A stretch of DNA of 64,000 nt from Motacilla alba alba. Lineage: Eukaryota; Chordata; Aves; Passeriformes; Motacillidae. Location of the stretch: assembly GCF_015832195.1 (NCBI RefSeq), contig NC_052028.1, positions 3,329,501 through 3,393,500 of the forward strand. Direction: 5' to 3'. The translations under genes and the position numbers were made by a program. The notes beneath the pieces were generated by a model. That model was given only the letters and a program-made list of their open reading frames with translations. It ran no database searches and had not been told where the DNA came from. Of the stretch, positions 31,150 through 43,400 are shown piece by piece (the stretch's first letter is position 1; every line of letters starts with the position of its first letter).

Positions 31150-31850
31150 TGGCAGTCACCAGTGTGGGGTTTCACCCCCGGATTGGGGTGACCCCAAAAG
31201 ATGGAAAAGTCCCTCCTCCAACCCGTGCCTTCGAAGAAAGACTCAGTAGTCTTCTGTTGTCTGTTCTCAAGGTTGTTTATTGTTGGTTATCTAAAAGATT
31301 CTTCTCCTGAACTGCTGTGGCCCGTTCAGCAGCTCAGACAAAGGCACTCTGCCCTCCCAGGGGGCTGGTGCCATCTTTTATATCACACATTACGTGTTAC
31401 ATGTTTATACTTTTTCCCCAATGCCTACTATCTATATTGAATGGTGACTTTCTACTCTAAACCAATCTGTGAGTGCCAACATCACCAAAGACATGGAGGT
31501 TAGGAAGGAGAAAGAAAGAGGACAGGGCACACCCAAATCCCTCCATCTTAGAACCCCTGACCCCCATGTACAAAACTTGGACCCCTGCGTACAAGGCTTA
31601 AAACCCCCCTGTGCAGCACTCAGAAATCCTTCCTTTCACTTCGAGACTACTTCTAATACAATACCCAAACTTGTGTGTGTGGCTTGTAATTCTTCATACA
31701 GAGTTAGTAATTTGCTCCACAGGCTAAGATCCAAACCCCACGTGTGTCTTTGGCTGCATGCCAGGGTCTCAGAGCCCCCCGCCAGCGGCTCAGGCCATCC
31801 AGGGCACCCAGAGGGATGTCCTGGGTTCCCGCACCAAGGTTTGAACTTTT
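31150..31850 (-). mobile_element. Probable retroviral LTR
   Basis: On the minus strand a TATA-like GATATAAAAG at 31384-31375 is followed by AATAAA at 31281-31276, the order and spacing (about 95 bases) expected of U3-R. Sequence across 31140-31260 reads like the R-U5 and leader end of a passerine ERV. Bounds are approximate; internal genes were not recognised. Confidence 0.5.
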
Positions 31851-34140
31851 TTTTGTTTGGCTCTAAGGATATGGACACCTAACCTGAGTTGCTCTAGAAA
31901 AATAAACCCTTCTGAAAGCGGTTCAAAGGCCTTGACTCCACTTAAAATAGGGACAGAGGACCACCAGATAGAGGTGAGAGAAAATGGAAAATGTTGCTGC
32001 TCTTTGAAGGCAGCAGAGTGTTGGCAGTGTGAATTTTCCCCCTCTGTTGCCTAAAATGGTTTGAGTCTCACATTTTCAAACATCAATCACCACATCATCA
32101 CTGCATCAGAAAGTACTTACCATTGGCAGCTGTTACTGAGGAGACACTGGTTTTTTTGTGTGAAGGTTGTGTCACTGCAGGCTACAAAATACCTGTGAAA
32201 CACCTAGGTCTTTAAAAAGAGGGAAAAAAGTCTCAATAAATAGATACGCACCTGATAATAGCAGTAAAGTCAGTGCTCCTTAGCTTTTGAAAATCTAAGA
32301 GTTTAAAATCCATCTCGTGAGATTGCCAACTGCTGTAGTACATCTGAAAATTCAAATATAGAAAATACAAAGTGGTGTTTCCTCAGCAAGCCTTACTGGG
32401 GCACCACATCTGATGTGTTTAGGATGTTACAAAAGCAGCTGTAGAGAAAGACAGAGCTCAAGTTTGTGTGCAGCTGGGTTTTGCAAGGAATGCATGAAAT
32501 CTGCACGTAGCTATGATGTACTCAGTGCCACGGACAGGATGCAAGCAATAACAACAGATACATGTGTTAGAAATTCTGTGTTAGCTGCTCTGAGCCTGGG
32601 AGGTGCACTTCAGAGGTAACTGCTCTCCTCCTTTCTCAGCATCAGAATAAACAATGCTGGAATTCTCTTGTAACACCACCAGCATCAATTTTGACCAGAC
32701 TAATTGGTTTCAAATTAGTACAAATAAGGAGTAGCACAATTGCAATTAGATCTGCTACACTGGGCATGGGATGGAAACCAGATTAGAAGGTAATGAAACA
32801 TATCTTAGAATAAGCAATTAGAAACTTAACACAGGCTTCTTCCTGTCTCCCCTGCTTGTTTCCCTGTGAAATCCAGGGGCTGTGGTGGGATGTCTGAGGT
32901 GTAGTTATGTAACCTCCCCTTTTCCACTGCTGACAATGCACCAGCAAAGCAGCTTTTCCTTTGGGGGTTCTTGGGCACCAGTTCATTCAGTCCTGTTCCA
33001 TCCCCAGACCTAGAGGTGATAATATTTCTGTGATATTGTCAGGACATGCCTCAGATGATTCACACAGGTAATTTCAAGTAAGAACCCGGAAAACACAGCT
33101 GTAGCATGTATTTGATAAATGCTACTGTGCTTAGAACAGCTCTGACAGCAGTTTAATTTCAGAGAGTTTTAAATACCATCATTTACCAGAATTTCTCCAG
33201 AAAAAAGTAAGCTACTCTAAATCAGATCCAGAACTTCAAAAGGAAAGCTCTTACAGTGAACACTTGTAGGTTTGGTCTCAAACACATGTGCTTGTGTGCA
33301 ACACAGCTGCGGATTGCAGACACGAGGTTAGGAGGCCGTCAGGGACTGGGGACAAGAGGGATGCGTTTCATTTCTCCGTAAAAAGAAGAGGAAATTTCCT
33401 TCCCAGTGCTCCAGAACTGTGCCCCTATTCACACCAGTCCAGGAAGGTCAGGAATTGCCCCGTTTGTGCAGTCTAATGGAGGAGTGAGCCCAAGGATTCA
33501 GAGCAGCACAGCTTTGGGAGGAGGCTCCACAACAAGAGAAGGCAGGATGGACATGCTGGCTGTTCTAAAAACAGACACGCTTGGAATTACTCAGTGAAAT
33601 CTCAGCAAAGGCACTTACGGATAGGAGGGTGCCTGAACTGGCTGTGCAGGATGCTTGAAAGTCTACCATGTCTCTGTGGTAATAAGATGCTTTTGTGGAT
33701 TCATTTTCAGATACAAAAATCCTCATAAGAAGTAGCCAAAAATGAACTATTGATACAATGGCAACATAATAATTTTTCATTTAAACTTGTACGTTTTTTT
33801 AGTTTCACTGAGTGATTCTTTATTTGAAGGGATGCTGACTGTAATTCCATCATTAATTAATTAGTTCCTCATTATGTACAGCTCTGACCATAACCTTCAA
33901 TTGTACAAAGAAGGATATTTCAAGTACTGAAGTAAATTAGAGCAGTTTCTCTTAAGAGAACATTTTCTTCTCTGGGGAGGGCTTACCAGAAAAGTAACCC
34001 ACACCTATGCAGATAATATGACAATATTTTAATGCATGTATAATGTGAGTAAATACATAAATATGTATGTGTGCAGTTAAAAGCAATTGGGGTCCATAGG
34101 CATTTACTTCTATGTAGCAGGCAGAGCATTTTCAAGCCTC
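31851..34140. other. Intergenic DNA upstream of LCP2, nothing recognised
   Basis: AT-rich with short frames only. No CpG island, LINE or LTR was recognised. Distal LCP2 control elements could lie here, but nothing visible marks them. Confidence 0.35.
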
Positions 34141-34154
34141 TGCTGTGCTTCCTT

Positions 34155-34423
34155 GTTTACTTATTTATATTCAGAGAAAGGAAGTGGTGAGGCTGACTCG
34201 CTGAAACTTCTCAGAGGAGAGACCATTTTGTAGCAGAGGAAGCAGTGTCTCTCTGGAACGAGCTCCCAGCATAACTCCAATTGACCAGAACAGTTCCTGG
34301 ACAGAAGCAGCTGGAGGTTGGGCAAGGAATTCCTTGGAGGCGGCCACAGAGAGGGAATCCATGGCTGTGGCATTGGCAGCAGGGCTGTGAACACTCCTGA
34401 GTGCTCTGGGGAGAAAACCAACC
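34155..34423 (+). promoter_or_regulatory. LCP2: Inferred LCP2 promoter and 5' UTR
   Basis: A TTATTTATATT element at 34160-34171 is followed by AGGAAGTGGT at 34179-34188, an ETS core (GGAAGT) joined to a RUNX-like GTGGT. The ATG sits in AACCATGG. There is no CpG island, consistent with a tissue-restricted haematopoietic gene. The transcription start is not determined. Confidence 0.4.
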
Positions 34424-37400
34424 ATGGACCTGCGGAACGTCCCCTACCGCTCCGACGTGCTCACCTGGGACCCAGATGACTTAGCAGAATATTTCAGGAC
34501 GGTGAGTTTGGCTGTGTTTTGTCTTCATCTGATGGAGGAGCAAACTGCTGGAACACTGGTTGGGCTAAATTCAGATATTTTATCGTTGGCAAAGCTCGCT
34601 GCAGAACTAAAAGCAAAACCGCTGTCAACTGAGGAGCTGAGCTCAACTGGTCAGCGAAAACGAATCTTGAAAGGGATTTTTAAACTGGGTATAAGAGAAA
34701 CTCGTGGCTTAGTTAGAGAAAATCAACAGGTTGCTGCAATGCTTGTTGGTGTAACACACGCTAACGACAGTGGAAGGCACTAAGGTGTGAAGATTAAAAG
34801 TTTTCTGTTTCATCTTCAATGATTTTCAGAAGTGATATTTTTTCCCAAATTGCTGGGTGTAACAAATGTGCCTCTGAATGTCTTTGTTAATCACATCCAT
34901 GGCTAGACTTGTAAAACTTGGCACACCTCGGGCTTAATTTTGAAATAATGTGAAATTTACTTTCTTTTTCAATGGCTCCCATAACTCTGTGAGAGTCTTA
35001 TCTGGGGAGGTGAGGCAAGTTTGATAGTAGAATGCAGAACTACTTAATAAAGATGAGCAGATCAAACATAGAATCTGTGTCTACCAAATCTCCAGAGAAG
35101 TGAAACTGCCAGCTATTTACAAGCCCCTAATTTTAGGGTGCGGGAGTTAGTGGCACAGGAAAGTGAAACCAAAAACTGGAGATGGAACAGATGAGATCAT
35201 TATCAACAGGTAACTTCAGGCAGTACGAAAAGCATTACAACAGTGGTGCAGAGGAAGTTGGACCATCATTTCCAAGAAATTAGGAAGGAAAAAACGGCTT
35301 TCTGAAAGATCTGATAATAATATTCTGCACAGTGATAAAAGGATCAACTGTAAGTTGTACCATAACTGAATGTACATTTATCTGTAGTGCCTCCCTTGTA
35401 GTGATCAAGACACTCTCCGGAGTGGAGATAATGGCATTCCACTCTTGGGGAGATAAATCAGGGCAAAAGCTGTTTAAGTAATCTAAAAAATCTAGGTAAG
35501 ACAAGAATGTCAGCCCAAGTCAGCCAGCTCTGGGCACCTGTCACGAGTGACCAGAGCTTATCCCTGAGATGAGCTCAGAGAATGTTATATACTCAGAGAT
35601 TTATATAAACTCAGAGATATTATCTCTGAGATAAACTCAGAGAATGAATGAACCAAATGAATGAACCAAATTTTCAAATAATTTCTGGTTTGTTTTTTTT
35701 TGTTGTTTAGAAAAAACAAAGATGTTCATATTTGGGGTAGCCCAAGGTTTATTTTTAATAGCTAAACAGCATTTTTTATCAATTTCTTCAATATTGAGAT
35801 TAGGTCTCAATCCCAGTGATGTGTTGCCTCCCTCTGCACACAGACTTGTGCTGATAACATCACGGTAGCAGTCACTGTAGGAAAGAAATTATTTACAGGT
35901 TTAAGTCCTCAGCCTGCACAAAAGTTTTAATCTGTATCCTAAAATATTTACCTGTGTTAGGTCTGTTTCTTCATATGAATAACTGAAGCTGGCTCCTAAG
36001 AATATCCTGTCTGCTGCTGGGTTGTTTCCAGGCTCTGTACACCAAGTTACAATGTTACACCTTAAAATGAAAATTGGGATCGGACTACAAAGGACAGAAG
36101 GCTCCCTGTAAGAGGCTCTCTGCTGCAGGGGAGCTATCCCAGCAGCACAGGGTCGTTTGTCTGCAGAACTTTCACTGACTGAAGTTTCAGACAGAATAAA
36201 AGTCATTCTTTTGTCTCGAAGCCTCCAAAAGTCACTTTGTCTGCCTGCTCTTTGGGTTCCTTCTGATATGGACCTGACCAACTTGAAACAGATCAAACAT
36301 ATAAATGGTGTTCTTACATTATGCTATTACTGTTTAAATTAAAAAAAAACCCAAAACCAAAAAAACCCCAAAAACCAAACCAAACAACCCCCCCAAACAA
36401 ACAAACAAACAAACTCCCAAAAACCAACAACAACAACCTCCCCCCCAAAAAAAAACCCAAAAAACAAAAAAAACCACAAAAAACAACAAAACAAAACCAA
36501 ACCCAAACTTAGGACAACTGTTGGAAATGTTTAAAAGTCATGTCTTGCTTTGTGGTCAACCTGTACATGAGCAGCTTCTAAAGAGCTCATGCTCTTGTCC
36601 TAAATGCTACTGGAAATCGTAATACTGTGGGAAAGCTTTACAAATTTTATAGATAATTTCCAGGATTAACAAGTGAGATTTCCATCCAGAAGTGAAAGCT
36701 TTTTGACAGCAACAATGAATTCTGTGGCTGGGATCAGTCAGCTTTAGTATTCCTGGATAACAGGGTTTTTGCTCTACTTTGCAGCTGCTCATCCCAGTCA
36801 GTACCACAATAATCCATTTTTTCAGAGATCTCTTTGGTCCAGGCAAATGTAAATATGAGGAATAATGTGTTCATAAATGGATGAAAACCCTTAAGTTCAC
36901 TGAAGGATGTCTGTCGTAAAAATCCATGGTTTTGGGACAAAATGAGCCATTTAGGCAGGCCACAGCATACAAAAAGGTATCTTGAAAGAATCTACTCAAA
37001 GCCAGACATATGTTGAAGTGTCTTAATTGATTCTTATAGTTAAGGGTGCAATAATCATCTTCTTCTCATTGGCAGCTAAAGTACAAGGACTGTGAGAAAG
37101 TCGTGAGGAAGCACAGCATAAATGGACAAAGGTTTTTGGTAAGTGGAGTTGTAAAATTCCTTCCTGTAAAATTCCAACCGAGTGATGTTTCTGACTCTTC
37201 CTTTTTGCACTGGCAGATAGAGACATCTCCCTGGTGGTTACTGAGGTATAAATATGGGAGGGAAATGCTTTTGCTAAAATCAGCCAGACAACTTGCTGTA
37301 AATGTGGAATGCTGGGAGCCCAAGCATGTTGTTCAATATGAATATTTTTTAGTATTTTTTAAATTGACAGGGAAGTTCTAAACCAATAATCTTGTCTTGA

Positions 37401-40400
37401 AGTCTTGAACATAGAAAGTTCTTGTTTTCAAATATTAACTACAGAAAACCCACATTTATTTATTATCCTCTCATACTAAAGACACAGCCCTGCTCAGAAT
37501 GACTGGCCTTTCATTGGAATAACTCCTTCTTTCCTCTATAGATAAAATAAGATTTCTTCTGCAGCAATACACAAAAGCAATAAAATTTAAGAGCATCAAA
37601 ACTAGTAAGCAAAGTCCCAGTGGCTTTACATCAACATTATTCCAGGCTTGGCTCGATTTTAGAAAAAAGCTGATAACTTCCACTGACACAGCAGCTGTTT
37701 CCAGGTCTTAAATACACATCCATGAAGATGTGTAGGAGCTTTTAGTATTACTGCTTTTTACTTTAATTTTCAAATATCAGCCATTCTCTTTCCCCAGAAG
37801 TAGTAATTTTGTTCTATTTAATGAGTCATAGTGGGGAGATCTCTGCATACCTCTTGTAAAGTTTTGTATTTTTCCTAATAGTAGTTTTTTTGACACTTTA
37901 TTGAAACAAAACATGAAAATCTTCAAGCGCCTGTTGTAGGGACAGGATTTGACCCCTCCCTGCTGCTGGAGGGTGCAGTCAGCATTATTCAGATGTGCCA
38001 TGGGATTCATCCTAGCAGCCCCCAGGAGATCCTCCCCAGCTCAAGCACTGAGGATCTGTGCCTGGAGTGGGACTTCTTCCTCTGGAAGCACAATGACATT
38101 CTGGGAGTTTGTGAGGTGCAAATACAAAGTGCAATAACTGTGATTTCTAAGTGATTTTTGTGATTTTCTACTATTTCCAGAGGGTTTCTGTAATTATCTC
38201 AGAGTGCAGCAGCTCTTCAGAGGCATTCCAGCTGATCTGAAGGATGTTTTCTACTGAGCAAACTAAGCAGCTGCTCCCCTCTGCTCAGACTCTTTTAAAA
38301 CTTTTGAATTACTTACCAATTGTATAATGAAAAAAAGGGAAAAGGTTCACTTGTTAAACAGAACCACAGAGGAAGATGTCCAGTGAAATATTCCAGAGTA
38401 CAAAGCAATCTGGAAACAAATTGCTCCTCTCTGTGAATGGTTTTCCTAAGAAGCATCTTTTTGCATTTTGTGAGTGGCTGGAAACTGCCAAATTCCATTT
38501 GCACAGAAGCAGTGCTCAGGCTGAGTGTCTGCTGGGTTTGTAGCTGTTGTCAGATCTACATGATAAACCTGGGATAAAAATGTTGCTCTACAATTAATCA
38601 GAATATCATCCTAATTTCAGAGTCACCTTTCTGTGTCCACTGGCTGCCACAAGGGAAGCCTTATTGAGATGCAGTGGGAATAAAACCAAAGGGCTTACAT
38701 GTAACTTATTCTAATAAAATTCTCTATTATTTAAAACAGAAATGTGGCCCTTGTAAAAGAGGTTATCCCTCTAATATTTGTCAGGTTTATCACCAGAATA
38801 GAACTCCAGAGAGAACTTGAAAAGCCTTTAGAAAAAATATGATTCTTCAGGAAGGACTGCAGTACATTTCCATAAAAGCAGTACATTTAGCCTGTGCTTC
38901 ACTCCTCCCAGAGGCAAAAGAGTGTGGAAAAACACAGTAAGATTTGTTCTGTCCTTTGACACTGACAGCTTTGTGAACCAATGTCTAATTAGAAACCTAT
39001 TGTTACCAGTACAAAAGACAAAAAGAGCAAGACTATCATCCCTGTTCCAAAGAGAATTCATGAAGCTTGTGATTTACTAAACAAAACACTAAATCAGCAA
39101 AATGCAAACTCTTCATGATGCCTGAATCTGTCCTAACTGTGGGCTTGCACATGCTGGGGGAAGAGAAGGGATGCTCTGCAGAGCATCAGGAAAGGTCTCC
39201 AGACAGCACATCTCAGTCAGGAGGAACCTCAGTCCAGGGGCTGTGTTGTGGCTGAGGGGGAACAAACATCCTCCCCCCACCCCTGCTTCTGGAAGGATTT
39301 TTTAGGCTGCCAAGGCTGCTTTTAAGTCCAAGGAGTTTTCTAGCTATGTGTCCCCTAGAACATGGGATTCTTCACTGTGTTACAGATAAGGTTCTTAGAA
39401 CAACACGCCAGCCAAAGGCTCTGTATTTTAAACTCTACAGTTCTCCCCGAAATTTTGCAATCATGCACAATCTTGCCTAATTTCACTGTGCAGACAGGAA
39501 GGAATTCAATACACCTGGCTTCTGAAATCACATAAATACCACATGAATTCATGCCCATTTTGAACATACGTGTATGACTTACTTGGGTCAGTCACAGGGT
39601 CTTCCGTGGACAATTTTGTCACATATCCCCTGTGTTTCCTTTCCAGAACATGTCTGAAAATGATATTCAGAAATTCCCAAAGCTCAGAGTGCCGTAAGTA
39701 AAGTCAAACTATTTGAATGTTAAAAATTATTTTAGCTGTTTGGCAGTGAAGTCTCGTAGGAAATATCAGGCACATGATTTGTGAGTGATTGGTTAGAGAC
39801 TTGTTTATTGGAGCATACTGAGAGAAAAAGAAGAATATTCCAAAATAACATGAGTGTTGTCATGACTGCCGAAGAAAAATGATACAATACAAGAAGATTG
39901 TTTGAGGGATGTTCAAAAGAACTCGTGCATAAATACTTTGACTGACAGCAGCTCCATAAAGGTTAAATTTTTGTGCAAGTATTACCTTTGAAGTATGACT
40001 TAACTGTTCACTGCTTAACTGTTGACTTTAACTTAAAGGAAAAAAAAAAAAAGTCAGTTATGTCCACAACAGCTGAGGATTTGAAATTATTTTCATGTGC
40101 TTTAGGTGGGTGTTCAAGAGAAATCAGTCTGGACCATGTGATTCAATGTTCAGTAGCTTTTCTCAGCCTCTGTGGATTAGGCCTTGAAAAAGTTTCCAGT
40201 TCATCTCAATTGCTTCCATAATTTCATAGAAGTTACTTAATGAAGAAAAAGAATCCCATTTAGTCAATACTGAGTAGGATAAATTGATTTATTCTAATAT
40301 TTCATGGTGAAAATGAAGGATTTTATTTTGCTATGAGTTCTCTGCTACCTGCTGAAGCTGGAGGTTAGAAGGTTTCTAACCGTGAGACACATGGAGCCCT

Positions 40401-43400
40401 TCAAACAAAGGAGGGAGAAAAAAAAAGGAACTGGAGCTGTTCCAGCCTGGCTGTGTCTTTGTTGCTCATTTCCCAGACTCCCTCCCTTCATGGATATCTT
40501 GATTTTGCTACACAAGATACAATTTGCTTTGCCTTTTCAGTTGCAGTTGTGGAAGGTGTTTTGGGGAAGACAAGAATATTGAAAAATTTTGTGCTCATGG
40601 GTGAGCTGGTGGGAAGAGCTGAACCCAGCAGGCCACCCTTGTTCAGATCAGATATGAAGGACTGAATTGGAAAGCCTTGGATGTCACATATTTCTTAAAA
40701 TCACATCTATATCTTCACACAATAAATATCCTGATCGTAGGGGTTGGTGGTGTACAATGTGTTAGTAAGGAGGTCCAAATAGTATTTAAAGATGCTCTGA
40801 TGTCTCAGAATTTCTGAACTCACCTTCAATTAAAATAAACATTTAACAGTGTTGCTGATAGAGCAGATTGTCTGTGACAGACTCATCTAACCACACTGTA
40901 GAACTTGTAATTCTCTGATAATTTGTCCCACCTTAGCAGTCCTTTGGCAGAATTACCTCTTGTTCTCATTGTCTGAACTTTTAATATCGAGAACTTCTGG
41001 TGATTTCATTTCAAATTCATGAGAGAAAAGTAGTCAGTGGATGGTCTAATAAACTCAGGCATGGCAGAGACATTAATGCCATAGGTGAATCACTACAGTG
41101 AAATCGAACCATGTGGAGCTGCTTTGAGCTCCTCATTGAACCTACTGGTACCTCAAAGTTTGATTTTCACAGCCCAGAAAAAGTGAACAGCCTTTTTTAG
41201 ACAGGTCTTCTGGGTTTCTCACGAGTTACAGCCCAGCAGAAACTGAACAGCCTTTTCACTGAGATCTTTTGGATTTCTCAACAAGAAGAGAACTTGAAAT
41301 CAAGAGCTTTAAAAGAAGAGTGAAGCTTGGTGCACAGCTTGAGGAACTGGATAAATAACTAGATATTTAAATCTGAAGGAAAGCTCTGGAACTTTTTCAT
41401 ACTTACAAACAAGCAAAACATTCACTGGAATATGGTGATTATACCTGCAGAAAGGTCCTCCATGTAATGGCACTGTTTAAAACAAGAATTGAGAGCTTTA
41501 CTAGGGAAGAGAACTGGTTCTCACTAAAAACAATCAACCAACCAACAACCAAAAAAACCCCCAACAACAACAATAAACCAGAAATCCACTTAACCCCAAA
41601 ACAGCCCTCCAGGAGAGAATTAATGGGCAGAAGAATCTGCCATTTTTTTAAACATTAATTTCTTTACTTCAGAATCTCCACACCCTCATCAAAACCCAAA
41701 GTGGTGACTTCTGCTGGAGCACATTCACACTTTTCTTTTGTATCATAATGCAAACCTCAACTGGTTGTAGCAAGAGTTCTTCTGCAAGCTGAAAGAGGCA
41801 TTAGCATATTATAGCTACACTACCTGATACTTAATAGCAGGACTAAAACCTGAGCGTACCCTGCAAAAAGCTTCATGGGAATAGCAGGTGTTACAGCCTC
41901 GGCCAGTGACAAAGTGAATGAAAGACAAATTGACAAGAGAGATTGTTCCTCAGTAAATTCAGCAGGAATATTCTGACCTACGTGGAGCCAGCCCCTGGAA
42001 TCACAAGGTTTGCAGAGCACAGGCTGCATCTGTACAGGCTCCTGAGCTGGGTGTGTGGGCTTGCTAAACGTGTATCTCTGAGCAAAGCCACTGCTCAGGG
42101 TTTGAATAGAACTGTGTCGTTATCTGGGGATGATTCTGTGACTTTTCAAGAATCAAAAGTAGGTCACAGTTGTCATTACAAGGTACGACAGATCATTTCC
42201 TGAATCTAATTGTAAAACTCTGCAACCTTCTGTTATTACTAATGAATTATTATTTTGAAAATTCATCTCCACCAGCCCTGTTACAGGTGCACGTCTTCAG
42301 AAAACTTCTGGCTTCTTTATAAAAACCAAAAAACCACAAATTTAAGCACTATTTTGAAAATGAAAATGCTTCTTAAAATCTTCAGCACTCTCCACTGAAA
42401 GGGCTGAACTCTTTCTTGAAAACTTTGCTAAAAAAGTTAATGTTAATACCACTGTGTTTAGATACACACCTGAATCCTCACAAACAACAGTCCTGAAAGA
42501 GAAACACTGGTGAGACTGGGAAGGGATTTGGTGTATTTTACACAGAGCAAACACATTTTGAGAATAAATCTAATGAAGCAAGAGGCCAATTTACAGCTTA
42601 AGACAAAACCAGAGTTTTCTTATTGTTCCTTAGCACTACTGCCAGTCAGAGAAGGTCATGAAGTTTTATACTTGTGGAGAACAAATTTGAGTCTTAAAAT
42701 ATTTTAAAAAATATTTTAAAGCACATTCATCAGAATGTGCCTTACTTATTGTGGTCAGAATTCATAAACAAAAAAAAGCAAAGATTTCATTAAAAACAGC
42801 AGTGGTGGTTGGTTGAGCCATGATGTAAACACTGGAATTAGTCTGTCACTCCTGTTGTTTACTATCTTGAGAGAAAAGGGTTCCACATTTTCAAGATGCT
42901 GTTGATCTTTCTGGCTATTCCAGTGGCAGGTTTATGACAAACTTGGGATTTGGAATTTCCAGCCTTGTGGAAAAATCTTAAGGCATATCCCACAGCACTC
43001 CAAAGTGTATCCCATAGCACTGGCAGAAATTTCCAGCAGCAGAAAGCTCATGATTGCACCTCTGGCATCTGCCAGCTCAGCGTGACACAGCCAGAGCCTG
43101 CAAACATGGCACAGTCTGAAAGTCATTCCACTTTCAGAAGAGTAAAAGTGCAAACATAAAAATTGAGAAATCTGCACTTTTTCTGTTAAAAAGGTAAAAG
43201 ATGTCAGTGCGTGTGCACACATGCTCTCAGCTGGGTCTGAAGGTTGTGGCAAGGTTCAGAACAGAGCTGGTGTTCAGTCTGGTTTGAAGTCAAAAGCACA
43301 GCATTGCATCTGCCCAGCAGAGTCTTCTCAAAGGCCAAACCAAAGACTGGGATCACCAACTATGCTTTTGACAGTGCTCAACATGCAACTGTGCAGCCTC

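Noticed and set aside
36321..36512. Lys/Pro-rich 63-codon frame
   Set aside because: It is the translation of an A/C-only low-complexity tract inside LCP2 intron 1.
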